This document shows positions 1 through 8,529 of a stretch of DNA of 21,969 nucleotides, piece by piece. Made by a program: the position numbers and the translations under genes. Positions within the stretch are counted from its first letter, which is position 1; every line of letters begins with the position of its first letter. The DNA lies in assembly GCA_034698045.1 (NCBI GenBank), contig JAQGAU010001021.1, positions 1-21,969 of the forward strand. Direction: 5' to 3'. The notes under the pieces are model-generated. The model was given only the letters and a program-made list of their open reading frames with translations. It had not been told where the DNA came from and made no database searches. The DNA is from Paramacrobiotus richtersi (lineage: Eukaryota > Tardigrada > Eutardigrada > Parachela > Macrobiotidae).

Positions 1-147
1 GTGCGCAATGGCCGTCATGTCTCGCAATGGGCACCGGTCAACACTGGTGTGCCTCAGGGATCTGTTCTTGGACCGATTTTATTCACGGTTTATCTGAACG
101 ATTTCCTGAAAGTGGAGTTTCCGGATGTGCAGTTAGAGCTGTTGTAA
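1..147 (+). mobile_element. Non-LTR retrotransposon reverse transcriptase fragment
   Basis: Frame 1 is open from the window edge to a TAA at 145-147. It contains the reverse transcriptase motif-B region GVPQGSVLGPILF followed by TVYLNDF, characteristic of CR1/Jockey-type LINE polymerases, which copy element RNA into DNA at the insertion site. The fragment stops before the catalytic ADD box would be expected, where the sequence switches to the opposite-strand ORF1 element at about 145-155. It is therefore a broken piece of a LINE ORF2; its upstream part lies outside the window. The family-level call is secure, the clade is not. Confidence 0.8.
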
Positions 148-1226
148 AACACTCTCGACTGTCGCATGTTTTGAAAAACATCGCAATAAGAATGAGCAAA
201 TGCTCCGTGTGGGTTTTTCACTGTAGAAAAGCCCGATTCGCGACAATTTACACAAGCGAAGTTAACATTCTCGTTACATTCCGTGGACAGATGACCTTTC
301 GCGCAGTAGCCGCAGACAACACCACCTTTACAGTTAGCTTCCGTATGAAAATATCCGCAACATTTCCTGCACTGTGGTGCAAAAAAATGATCATCGATAG
401 GGCATGAATACCATCCTAGTAAAACTGTCTTTTTCCTGATCAAAATATCACGCAGTTCTGAATCGACATCGATCACAATAGCACAAGTACTCCGATCCTG
501 TCGTTTGCTCGTTAATTTAGTTACAACTTTGACACAGCCCTCAATTTCGTTGATATTCGATTTAAGTTCACTGACAAAATCATTCTCGGACAGTTCAATA
601 GGCACTCTACGTACGATCATACGATTTTTACGTTCCACAGGCTTTTCGACAGAAATTCCAAGTTTATCAGAGTGCTGCGTAAGCAGCTTTTGGCCTTTCA
701 CTAGATCTTCACGATTTGCGTATTCTACGATAACAGACTTACCAGATACTGGATGGATTCGGGTGATTTTTGCGTTCTTCGTTCCTTCTGGCATCACATG
801 GGAAAGGGAAGCAGAGAATTCAGCCATTTCTGTCGGAGATTTACGTGCTCGGCTAGACTGTGATGCATCTTTTGGTTTGAGGAGTAGAACGTTATCGCTG
901 CGCTTCGGCTGAGCTGGTAGGACAGAGGCAAATGTTCGGCGTCGAGTATCCAGCTGGAAGTTGGTCTTAGTCGGTTCTGGCTCGGATGGCAGGGGTTGCT
1001 TCTGCTGAAAGGCATCAATCTCCATCAGGGCTGTTTTGGGCAGCTGGAGCAGGGATTCAGTAATGTGCAGCATGGCGCGACCGTCTGTTTGGAGGGCGTA
1101 GTAGTCCTTTTCACTGGCGCATGATAGGAATCTCGCAAGAAAAGTATTCACACGTGCTATGGATTGTGCAAAATCCATAGTCGCAATTTCCGCTGACAGC
1201 GTGGAACTGTTACTATTTTCCCCCAT
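90..1226 (-). CDS. LINE ORF1p, gag-like zinc-knuckle protein
   Basis: This is a minus-strand ORF with the architecture of Jockey/I/R1-type LINE ORF1 proteins, which coat element RNA. An N-terminal charged region is followed by an RRM-like stretch starting MIVRRVPIELSENDF. Three zinc knuckles then lie at about 183-371: CRKCCGYFHTEANC (CX2CX4HX4C), CGYCAKGHLSTEC (CX2CX3HX4C) and a third beginning CVNC. The frame is open back to 1322, but that extension is antisense to kinase sequence, so I prefer the start MGENSNSS at 1226 (MDFAQ at 1178 is an alternative). The last 18 or so codons before the stop at 90 are antisense to the neighbouring reverse transcriptase fragment, so the true element end is near 150 and the C-terminus is chimeric. 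No ORF2 follows on this strand, so the element is incomplete. Confidence 0.75.
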   Translation of the reverse strand: MGENSNSSTLSAEIATMDFAQSIARVNTFLARFLSCASEKDYYALQTDGRAMLHITESLLQLPKTALMEIDAFQQKQPLPSEPEPTKTNFQLDTRRRTFASVLPAQPKRSDNVLLLKPKDASQSSRARKSPTEMAEFSASLSHVMPEGTKNAKITRIHPVSGKSVIVEYANREDLVKGQKLLTQHSDKLGISVEKPVERKNRMIVRRVPIELSENDFVSELKSNINEIEGCVKVVTKLTSKRQDRSTCAIVIDVDSELRDILIRKKTVLLGWYSCPIDDHFFAPQCRKCCGYFHTEANCKGGVVCGYCAKGHLSTECNENVNFACVNCRESGFSTVKNPHGAFAHSYCDVFQNMRQSRVFYNSSNCTSGNSTFRKSFR

Positions 1227-1267
1227 ATTGGGGGAAAAGGTCAAAGAAATCAGTATATAACAAATAA

Positions 1268-2755
1268 GGATACGATACCCGGATGCTAGAGCTAAATTTA
1301 TTCGACCGTCTGCGAGCAGCACCGGCGTTTGCGTTACAGCGTTTGCGTGAGTCTAGAAGTCCCAATCTTGTGAATTTGCTAGAATATGATCTGGTAACAC
1401 TACTCGGCACTGAATACGACTGCATAGTTGCACGTTAATGAAAACTGATGTTTTTGCAGAATGACGGAAAAACGATCTATCTGATTTTTAATTACTGCCA
1501 TGCAGATCTGCAGCAGTTGCTTGATGGTAAGTCACGTTATTAGTAAGTATCTACAACGCAGCTTATGTAATGTGCGCGTCCTGTTTATAACTACCATTAA
1601 CAATTACAGATGTGGTATCTGAAACGTTGCCGTAGTCCCTGTAATGCATTGTAGTATTTCCGATATTATTGTTCTTCCCAAGTAACCAACTGCATCGCAC
1701 TGTTCTCCGCGTTCGTAAGTTTAGTTGAATGCTTGTGTCGCTTCTTGTAATACTTACACTTGCTAGTAATGTACAGTAGTATGCCAATGGTAAACAGATA
1801 TAGCTATTACAGCAAGTGTTTCTTTCCATGCGTTCACCGTATACTTTTGGCAGGCTACAGAGAACGGATGCCGTCTGCTGCAATGGTTGAGCCGCTTGTC
1901 AGAATCTTCCTGTCCGATATGACCGCAGCTTTGACGGTCCTTGGCAAGCACAAGATTGTTCACCGGGATATATCATGCCCTGCTGTATTCTAATCAAGCG
2001 TACACAGGGCGACCCGATTTTCGTACTGGCCAGTTTTTGGCAAGTCGCGCACTGTGGAGGAATGCCAGAAAGTAAGGATTTGATATTCCCCCAGGTTCGT
2101 GTCTCTCCAGTTTCGTAAGGTTTATTTATTGCAGGCTGAAGCATGCTGTACATGTAGTACAACCCCGTATACGGCGCCGGAAATGGCGGTCCACCTGCTG
2201 CATGACGAAAAGGTGGATGTTTACTCTCTAGGGATTGTGGCTTTCCGGTGCGCACTCGGAAATTTCCCCTTTCAGGTAACTCACGACTGCATAAACAATA
2301 TGTGCAAAATAGGGTGGAACGTTAATCGAAAATCCGACAGATCAACAGCCAAACAGGACTGTGAAATATGTATTTAATACCTTAAGAACAACGATACTGA
2401 TACAGCGAAAACTGTCGTGCTTTAACGGTTATTATTTGCCGTTGTTTATTGTGTTTGTCTGCAGCTCAACTGGAAAAAAGCTGCTTGATTCTGGGAGGCT
2501 GCACTGCCTGCGGGCCTCCAGCCGGCATTACCCGTGCCTGAATCTTCGTCTTTTGGAAAGCTTCTTCGGGGAATGGTAGCGCTCAAAGCCGGTTCCCGGA
2601 TGTCAGTGGAAGAGCTTCGTATGCACGAATTCTTTGATATGAAACGTACCGATCCAGCCTCGAAATCATATGGGAAGGAATTTAGGAAAAAGACAGCGCA
2701 GACGCGTAAACACATATGTGTTTGGTGTTTGGTATCGTTCTCTGGCATGATCTAA
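1268..2755 (+). pseudogene. ULK/ATG1-like serine/threonine kinase, truncated and degenerate
   Basis: Pieces of one kinase domain read through plausible splice sites. Exon a ends at 1393 (..SRSPNLVNLLEYDL, end of the N-lobe). Exon b is 1460-1526 (TIYLIFNYCHADLQQLLD, hinge and subdomain V). Exon c is 1854-2094 (helix E and HKIVHRD at about 1949-1969, then in another frame ILIKRTQGDPIFVLASFW). Exon d is 2135-2275 (TTPYTAPEM and VDVYSLGIVAF, subdomains VIII-IX). The last exon ends ..SRMSVEELRMHEFF (subdomain XI). The GNFPFQ end and overall spacing resemble ULK1/2/ATG1, the autophagy-initiating kinase. Damage is evident: no glycine-rich loop or VAIK lysine upstream (the LINE ORF1 lies there), a frame change just after HRD with TAA at 1991, SFW in place of DFG, and TGA at 2486 if the stronger acceptor at 2464/2465 is used (2497/2498 would skip it). 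It is probably a pseudogene; a diverged pseudokinase with unusual introns cannot be excluded. Confidence 0.65.
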
Positions 2756-3092
2756 CGGCAAGTTATAAAACTTTTATATCCATTAGGACTTAAGTGCGGG
2801 AATCAATCATTTTCCTTTATCATTACGCGAAAATTCCGGTAAACACTAAGGGTGCGTCTCGAATTTCGATACGGTCCGCGGGCGTTGCCAAACAAAAATA
2901 CGGTTCGCGAAGCCACCTCATGAGGTGGCAACACTTCTTCGCGTCGTGACAGTCCTCGTTCTTGCTGCACGCATCACTCTTTATGGAACAGAGTACAGCA
3001 GGGCTTGAGTCCAGTATTAATAATTTAGCAGCGAATCTTAACCGCTAGGGAAAATATTCTGGCAAAGAAAATTTGTACTAACATAATTACAG
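2756..3092. other. Intergenic stretch with a nested palindrome
   Basis: No coding exon is recognised here. Within it, 2912-2929 is a perfect 18-bp palindrome (GCCACCTCATGAGGTGGC), enclosed by inverted 7-mers CGCGAAG at 2906-2912 and CTTCGCG at 2937-2943. This may be the core of a small foldback element. I could not find its ends. Confidence 0.35.
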
Positions 3093-3359
3093 GTTGGCGG
3101 GCTCTTCTTTACCGGATTCATCATTGGCGCTTTACGAGCTCGTTCTCGACATTTGTTAAAAAGGAGCAGAACTAATATTAGTCTATCAAGTAGCAAATGC
3201 GCATTGCAAGTCCGAATGTTTGGAAATGTGGTTGACAAAACTGAGTTTTTGGATGAGATATATCGGCCAAAAGTTGTTTCGCTAAAGATGATCAATCCAG
3301 AAAACAGCAGCAACAGGGCGGTACTGCGATGCATAATATCTAGCTGGAAAAGGAAGTGA
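3093..3359 (+). CDS. Possible terminal exon of an unidentified membrane protein
   Basis: An open frame follows a good acceptor: TACTAAC at about 3077-3083, then AATTACAG, with the exon starting at 3093. The reading is VGGLFFTGFIIGAL, a hydrophobic stretch with small-residue spacing typical of a membrane helix, then a basic stop-transfer patch (RARSRHLLKRSR) and a polar tail ending at TGA 3357-3359. I do not recognise the family. A preceding exon with a convincing donor was not found in the roughly 330 bp upstream, so this could be a relic exon or a chance open frame. The order hydrophobic segment, basic patch, polar tail is what argues for coding. Confidence 0.25.
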   Translation, partial: VGGLFFTGFIIGALRARSRHLLKRSRTNISLSSSKCALQVRMFGNVVDKTEFLDEIYRPKVVSLKMINPENSSNRAVLRCIISSWKRK

Positions 3360-4379
3360 ACACAAAGGTTTTCGGTTAGTTATCGTACAATATTTATCGA
3401 TCGGTTTTTAACTAGCTCAAAGTGACTTCAAAATACAACGCTTTAAGTACTGTAATCACGACATCGGTGTGGCACGAATATGTGATGTTTCATTGTTCCG
3501 TTTATGAAATTAGCAGAAATACTGTACAACAAAACAGAAATTCCACAAATCAAGCACAGAAACTTGACCTGCGCTCGCGGTCGTATTGAAGCGTCTAAAC
3601 ATATCTTAAAAATCGAGAGTAACAAAAGAGCTCCACAGAAAAACCGGAATCCGCCGTTTGGCTGCCGGTGCCGGTGAGTTGTAACAGGGGACGGTAGTAA
3701 ATTTATTACCTATAGCTTGACGTTTGCGTCGGCATCAGGTAGTTACGTTCCCGGCACAATTTTATTTTTTTCGCATAGACAATTCCACCTTTTTCCTGCG
3801 TTATCGCCCGGCAGAACAGGTCAGTATGGAAACAGTCTTTAGTCCCATGACTCCGTGGGACAGTGAAACTGTAACAGTTAACCATAAACGCGAAAGCAAT
3901 GTCCGGCTTTAACTGTACCTCACAAATGTTTATTTGCTTGGTGAATGAGTGTATGTTTGTGCCGCAGTGCGTCTCTTGCAGTGCATCACTTGGTTGGCAA
4001 CTGGAAATGCAGGTGTTAACTGGTTTTTATAACACTGCACTGATTACGCGGTGATCAGTTTGTTGGCTGTTTGAGTTGAAAGGAAAATGGCTTCAAAAAG
4101 GTGATCACAGTTATGAGCTGCTGCGGTTCCAGTGATCGCTGTGCGACTTTACACATGTTTAAGTTCCCCCATCTGAATCTTAAGCTTCTCGTGATGATCG
4201 TAACACGACACGAAAAATAACATGAATTAACTAGGGCATTATACGTAGCCTGAGTTTATTACACTGGAATCAATATAGGCACCCAATAACACCCCAGTTT
4301 ACTAAAGGCACCCCTTTTCACACCCCGTTTTTTATAGTCGCCCCATTCTTCGTTAAATAAATTATGTACTTTGATTTTT
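3360..4379 (+). other. Unassigned region with weak exon candidates
   Basis: There is no confident gene. Two small exon-like segments stand out: 3629-3673, flanked by AAAAG and a strong GTGAGT donor, and 3779-3912, behind a T-rich tract and CATAG. The second is readable as NSTFFLRYRPAEQ and ends ..HKRESNVRL before a stop at 3912. The 105-bp intron between them is plausible, but the reading phases admit several solutions and no family is recognised. From 3913 to 4379 I see only AT-rich sequence with a few CACCCC-rich words near 4280-4330. Confidence 0.2.
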
Positions 4380-4540
4380 GGTTACACGGTAAGTGCACGT
4401 GCAACAGCTGAACTTTCCATACGAATCAGTCTACTGTTTCAAAACGGCCAGTCTAGTTTGGTGAATGGTGATAACGTTTGTCAAAGCACGATTCCAGACA
4501 TAAGCCGAAAATCAGCATCTTCCAGAGAAACTTACGCATC
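4380..4540 (+). repeat. Spacer block Y, copy 1
   Basis: First copy of a spacer sequence also found at about 10870-11000, 15870-16225 and 17755-18125. Shared words include GTCTACTGTTTC or GTCTGCTGTTTC, GGTGATAACGTTTG or GGCGATAACGTCTA, and CCAGACATAAG. It marks the upstream edge of the cystatin array about 1.1 kb before gene 1. Identity is visible but imperfect, so the boundaries are approximate. Confidence 0.5.
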
Positions 4541-5159
4541 GTTATAATGAGTTAAGACTGTTAAGTAATAGGCGATAGAGTATAGAGATACACAGGTACC
4601 TGCATACATGAAAAAAACGCATAAGCCGGCAAAACTCTCGCTCGACTACAACGACTTCCCAGTACGTGCGGTTTTACTGATTTTACGGCTACAGTCAGCT
4701 CCCCAGCATGCATTATTAATTTTCGTTACGGTTTCAAGCTTCTGCTACTATGTATGGTAATTGTCTGCGAATCTTTGGTTACCGTGTTGAACACATTTAT
4801 TTGTCTTATATGTATCTTCGAATGGCGCGATATTTTATCCGTAGAGTTAGTATTCAGTAATATCAGGCTCCAGGGCCTTGTGGGATCGTGCTGGCTGGCA
4901 ATGAGAGTACGTTTACTACAGCGGTACAATTGTAGTGATTGCCGGCGTGTGTTTAGACTTTGTATCATTTTGTTTGTACTTGTGATCCGATCGGTTAAAA
5001 ATTCTATTATGCGATGCGTGTACGTGTGTAAAAGAGAAAAACGAACTAATAAACGGATCCCATTGGATCGTCTCGTTCAGTTCTCCCGTTCGTCATCAGT
5101 TACAATTAATCTCCGGTTATGGCAGTCGATACAATTAACAACGCTATAGAGTCTCAGTC
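4541..5159. other. Spacer, no supported gene
   Basis: A 131-codon open frame runs here on the + strand (4754-5149) with some hydrophobic runs. It is not conserved at the equivalent positions upstream of the other cystatin copies, shows no recognisable domain and no splice context. I regard it as non-coding spacer of the array. Confidence 0.4.
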
Positions 5160-5674
5160 GACCGTGCAAAACGAGAAAAGTTTCTGACAGCGCACTTGCT
5201 GCCCTGGCGAAATTTGAAACATGAATTATTAACATTGAATCGTAATTCAACCGACATGTATATTGTACAGGCAGACTCTGTTACGATTTTTTTTGGCGCA
5301 AAACTCGAGCATCGGCGTACAGTCATCCGGCTGCTGCCATCGTGATACCGATTGTACAGTTCAAGGTTATCCAAGTTGTAGTGTTGATTGATAATTTCGT
5401 TGGAAGCAGCTGTGTTCTTAATCATCCCCTTTATATAATCGTTACAACTTACACTTGTTACATAACATAAACTTGTGGCATTCTAAAGCAATGGCTGTTA
5501 TCTCAAACAGTCATACATCTTCGAGCTGTTTCAATTTAAACTCCAGTGTATGAAACACAAGCAATCTATTGGATATAAAATGCGAGAAGAATTACGTTTG
5601 TGCAGTAAGAACGCTACAAACCCATTTCTGATATTTTTTACAGTATAACCACTGCTGTTCCTCCCACAACGACC
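5160..5674 (+). promoter_or_regulatory. Promoter and 5' UTR of cystatin gene 1
   Basis: This block is duplicated upstream of every cystatin copy. The TATA box TATAAAA is at 5574-5580, 101 bp before the ATG. Upstream is the shared module CTTCGAGCTGTTTC at 5519-5532, and before that GGCATTCTAAAGCAATGGC near 5477, also present upstream of genes 3, 4 and 5 in variant form. The sequence GTGCAGTAAGAACGC just downstream of the TATA box is conserved between copies and is a plausible initiator region. Confidence 0.6.
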
Positions 5675-6596
5675 ATGGCCTCACTTGTCGTCGCGTAGGT
5701 GACCTTTCCACTAATCATGACTGCACAGTTCTAGAGTAGTGTTAAAGTTAATGACAGATACTGATAACTGCACGTGCATTAAGTTATTTAATTAACGTGA
5801 TTATTTAAACGGTGCCAAAGACGCGCACTTTGTTGATTGTAGTTTCTTGGCACTGTTCGTGGTTGGGGTGACCTTTGCGGAATCTCCCATGAGGCTCGGT
5901 GGTTTTGGCGCTCCTAGGACTGTCAATGCTGCTATTCAGAAAGCTGTGGATGCGGTAAGTATAAACAATACGTTCAGCGCAGAAGCAACATTTCCCCAGT
6001 TTTGCGCATAAAATTACTACTTCGAGCTATGCCAACAGTCATCGACGCCGACAACAAGTGCCAGATCATTGTCATTGCCGTTCTTTAGGGGCGTGCTTGA
6101 CTACGTCACTACCTTATCGCTCAGATAGTGATGTAGTCGAAAACACGCCGCTAGAGATGGCAAATGGCCAGGTGACTGGCCGGATTGCAGCGATTCTTAT
6201 CCTGATCACCAGTGCTCTTGTCGTACTATGGATTAAAATAAAAATCACTGTAATCCTCTAGAGAGTTGCGCTGGTTACTTGTAGTAACGTAGTCGTCCTG
6301 CGTATGCATTTATTACGCTAATCCTGTGAGGAATCGGCAGGTTCATTTGTTTGTTGCTTTAGGTGGCCAGCCAGATCAGAACTAATGGCAATCTTTCCAG
6401 CGACAGCAGGTTGACTGCTAAAAAATACATCTCGCAAGCCGTTTCTGGAATCAATTATGTCGTGGAGATTCTGGCAGAGAATGGTCGCAATACCAAGGTG
6501 GTCCATGCCAAGATCTCCGCAGATTTGAGGGGTAAATCTTTCATCCTGACTGGTGTGAAGGATGCCACTAGTGGCGATCGACTCCGGAGTTTCTAA
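5675..6596 (+). CDS. Secreted stefin-like cystatin 1
   Basis: Predicted inhibitor of papain-like cysteine proteases, 121 aa, in three exons: 5675-5694, 5843-5954 and 6363-6596. Exon 1 is ATG plus six codons to GC, splitting an Ala codon (phase 2). Intron 1 is 148 bp (GTAGGT donor). Intron 2 is 408 bp in phase 0, longer than in its paralogues because of an inverted-repeat insertion. The signal peptide is MASLVVAFLALFVVGVTFA. The mature chain begins ESPMRLGGFGAP, whose GG is the cystatin N-terminal trunk, followed by helix residues AAIQKAVDAVASQIR and the first inhibitory loop QAVSG within YISQAVSGINYVVEI. It ends LRSF. There are no cysteines, and the layout is that of type-1 stefins rather than disulfide-bonded type-2 cystatins. 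The ATG is fixed by conservation of the tiny first exon in all intact copies. Confidence 0.85.
6082..6156. repeat. Inverted-repeat insertion in intron 2 of gene 1
   Basis: An imperfect foldback: the left arm from about 6090 (GGCGTGCTTGACTACGTCACTA) pairs with the right arm ending at 6149 (TAGTGATGTAGTCG to CACGCC) around a 14-nt centre. Weaker pairing extends outward to about 6082 and 6156. The same intron of pseudogene 3 reads straight from a CAACAAGT word to GCAGCGATTCT without this segment, so it is an insertion of roughly 120 bp, probably a small non-autonomous DNA element. Confidence 0.55.
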
Positions 6597-7040
6597 ATCA
6601 ACTTACTTGCTCTGGTGTCGTACCATATCGAGTTTCGCTACAAACTGTTCAGTCAAAACTGCTGGAAACAAATATAGAGCAATGCTGCTATAAAACACCC
6701 TTCTGCAAATAGATTCAGATTTATTTCGTTGACATGTCGCGAGGACAAGTGAGAGAATTATTTTCGATCTAAAATTACTTGTTTATGTGCGTAACGTGAT
6801 GAGCATCGCAGAACAATTACACCACGCCGAAGCCCAAGGTTCAGACCACAAAACGGACAAGTTCACCGCAGACAGGAAAAACGTGTCAAAGAGGTACAAC
6901 GAACTTGAGACACTTCTACGCACCGATCAGAATAAAGTGCACTGTGCACATGTACAGATAATGAACCAAAAATCGGGGTTTTGTGCAGTTTTCACCGCTC
7001 CTCTCTTACACAAAATGCTAGGTTGCTCATAATAATATTG
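6597..7040 (+). other. 3' flank of gene 1
   Basis: The 3' flanking sequence is shared with genes 2 and 3 (CTTGCTCTGGTGTCG, then CGCTACAAACTGTTCA) and presumably includes the 3' UTR. No canonical AATAAA is seen; the matching position in gene 3 has AATAAA at 12595. The 81-codon open frame at 6787-7032 aligns with sequence downstream of gene 2 (10044-10258) in which the frame is broken, so I do not call it a gene. Confidence 0.45.
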
Positions 7041-7048
7041 GTCAGTTC

Positions 7049-7190
7049 TACGCGCGAGATAATTTCCCGCGCATAGCTAATCGGCTACGCTCGAGAGATC
7101 TCGCGCGTTGTGAAAACGCGGTACAATCGCTACGCGCGAGTGTCTCTCGCGTTGTGAAAACATAATACAAGGGCTACGCGCGAGAGCTAC
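7049..7190. repeat. CGCGAG-rich imperfect tandem repeat
   Basis: Two and a half copies of a 43-46 bp unit. Copy 1 is 7083-7128 (GGCTACGCTCGAGAGATCTC...), copy 2 is 7129-7171 (GCTACGCGCGAGTGTCTCTC...) and a partial copy starts at 7172. Each unit holds a palindromic CGAGA..TCTCG core followed by GCGTTGTGAAAAC. A degenerate start lies at 7049-7075. The CpG density here is far above that of the surrounding sequence. Confidence 0.6.
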
Positions 7191-7620
7191 GAAACTAATA
7201 AGAAACGAAGAACGAACTAAAACAAAAAACTAATAGATTAGGAAGCTGAACTAAGAACCATAACTAGGAGAATTTAAACCAGGAAGCTGAATTAAAAAAT
7301 CGAAGCTTGGAAACTATTAATTAAACTAAGACGAGAAACTAAAAAGAAACCAAGAAGAAACTAAGAGAAACCAAGAAAACTAAGAGAAATCAAGAGGAAC
7401 TAAGAACTAAGAACCTGAACCAAGAAAGCAAGAATATAAACTAAGAAGCTGACTTTACAGATGAAAGCGTGGAAACCAGAACTAAACCAAGAAGAGAAAC
7501 TAAGAGAAATTGACATAAGGAAGCAAGGAAAATGAACTAAGAAGCTATACTGAGAAAGTAACATGAAGGAAGTAGGAATGTCCAATAGGAAGCTGTCCGA
7601 AGAAGCAAATTAAGCTAGAG
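7191..7620 (+). repeat. Degenerate polypurine repeat tract
   Basis: About 430 bp with a strong purine bias on the + strand, built from drifting versions of AACTAAGA, AACCAAGA and GAAGCTGA. No unit is perfect, but the order unit-spacer-unit persists throughout. It lies between genes 1 and 2 only and is absent from the other spacers. The open frame on the minus strand is a by-product of the composition. Confidence 0.65.
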
Positions 7621-7621
7621 A

Positions 7622-7765
7622 AACGTTGACATGGATGATGGATGTGTTGATTGACTGTTTTCCAACGAACGTAAGCAATTACGAGATAAACATGTACACA
7701 CATGTACTTTTCTTGCCAATAGTGCGGAAACCCTTTTCTAGTCGCTTGTAATGCCGCAGCGCCTA
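7622..7765 (+). repeat. Spacer block X, copy 1
   Basis: Matches 12922-13110 upstream of gene 4. Shared words include CGAACGTAAGCAATTACGA versus CGAACGTAAACAAATACGA, then ATAAACATGTAC, and TCGCTTGTAATG versus TCGCCTGTAATG. It occurs before genes 2 and 4 only, whereas block Y occurs before genes 1, 3 and 5. Confidence 0.5.
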
Positions 7766-8096
7766 CTTACAAAGTTTCCTTAGCTATGTTGTGAAGCGAT
7801 TCCTGTTATATATAGTTACTAGTCAAGTTATATAATTATTATATAACTCAGTACTGGGTAGTACAGAGTGAACGCTGTTAATGACTTATTGTCCGTTTGA
7901 TACAATATAATAAAACAATTTAAATCGCGAAGCTTGAATAACTCGATATTTTACCTGTAGAGTTTGGTAATCAGAATGTGAACCATAATAAAATAATAAA
8001 TCATCAACAAACATACTACAGATGTAGAACATATAAAACCGTAAAACGAGAAACTGCGCTGATAAGTTCGTGTAAGTATAATATGCGTAGGTATAA
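7766..8096. other. AT-rich spacer, nothing recognised
   Basis: AT-rich sequence with TATATA-type runs (around 7807-7850). Long open frames on the minus strand here and to 8604 show no domain and overlap the retroelement fragment in antisense, so they are not called. Confidence 0.4.
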
Positions 8097-8426
8097 GTTC
8101 GCATAAGCGTACAGTACTTTCGGAACGGAGCAGCCGCCGATCAGCGAGACAGGCAGAAGGAAACCCGATACAGCGCCCTGAACGAGCGATACGTTGTTCA
8201 GCCGATTGGGTTCGAGACAATGGGACGCTGGGGCCCCAGAGCCACGGTATTCTTGAAAGAAGTCGAATGCACAGTTCGCGAGAATAACGGAAACCCACGT
8301 TCAGTGGAGTTCCTACGTCAGCGTATAAGTGTAGAAATACAACGCGGAAATGGTATTTGTGTAATGGGTACAGTTGATTCGAGTAACGAGATGGAAGATG
8401 TGTTCTTAAATTTTTGTTGGATTTGA
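8097..8426 (+). mobile_element. LINE ORF2 C-terminal fragment
   Basis: The open frame runs to TGA at 8424-8426 and reads NGAAADQRDRQKETRY, then YVVQPIGFETMGRWGP, FLRQRISVEIQRGN and GICVMGTV. This is the conserved C-terminal region, downstream of the polymerase, of reverse-transcriptase polyproteins from non-LTR elements common in invertebrate genomes (pattern F-x-P-x-G/A-x-E-T then FLxQRxSVxIQRGN). Only about the last 105 residues remain, consistent with 5' truncation on insertion. It lies in the spacer just before the gene 2 promoter and is missing from the corresponding spacers of genes 3 to 5. Confidence 0.65.
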
Positions 8427-8529
8427 GCGGTGGAGCCGCTGGCGTGAACAAATTAAGACTGTCTTCAGAAAAATCTCGTTTGCCTTGATTTCCGCATTTT
8501 ACCGTCAGCTTCGCTGCCAGTTGATACAA

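Noticed and set aside
4754..5149. 131-codon open frame with hydrophobic runs
   Set aside because: Not maintained at matching positions in the other array units and no recognisable family.
6787..7032. 81-codon open frame after gene 1
   Set aside because: The paralogous flank after gene 2 has indels and stops in this frame, so it is 3' flank rather than a gene.
7041..7190. CGCGAG repeats considered as a CRISPR-like array
   Set aside because: Units are contiguous and diverged with no unique spacers, in a eukaryotic context.
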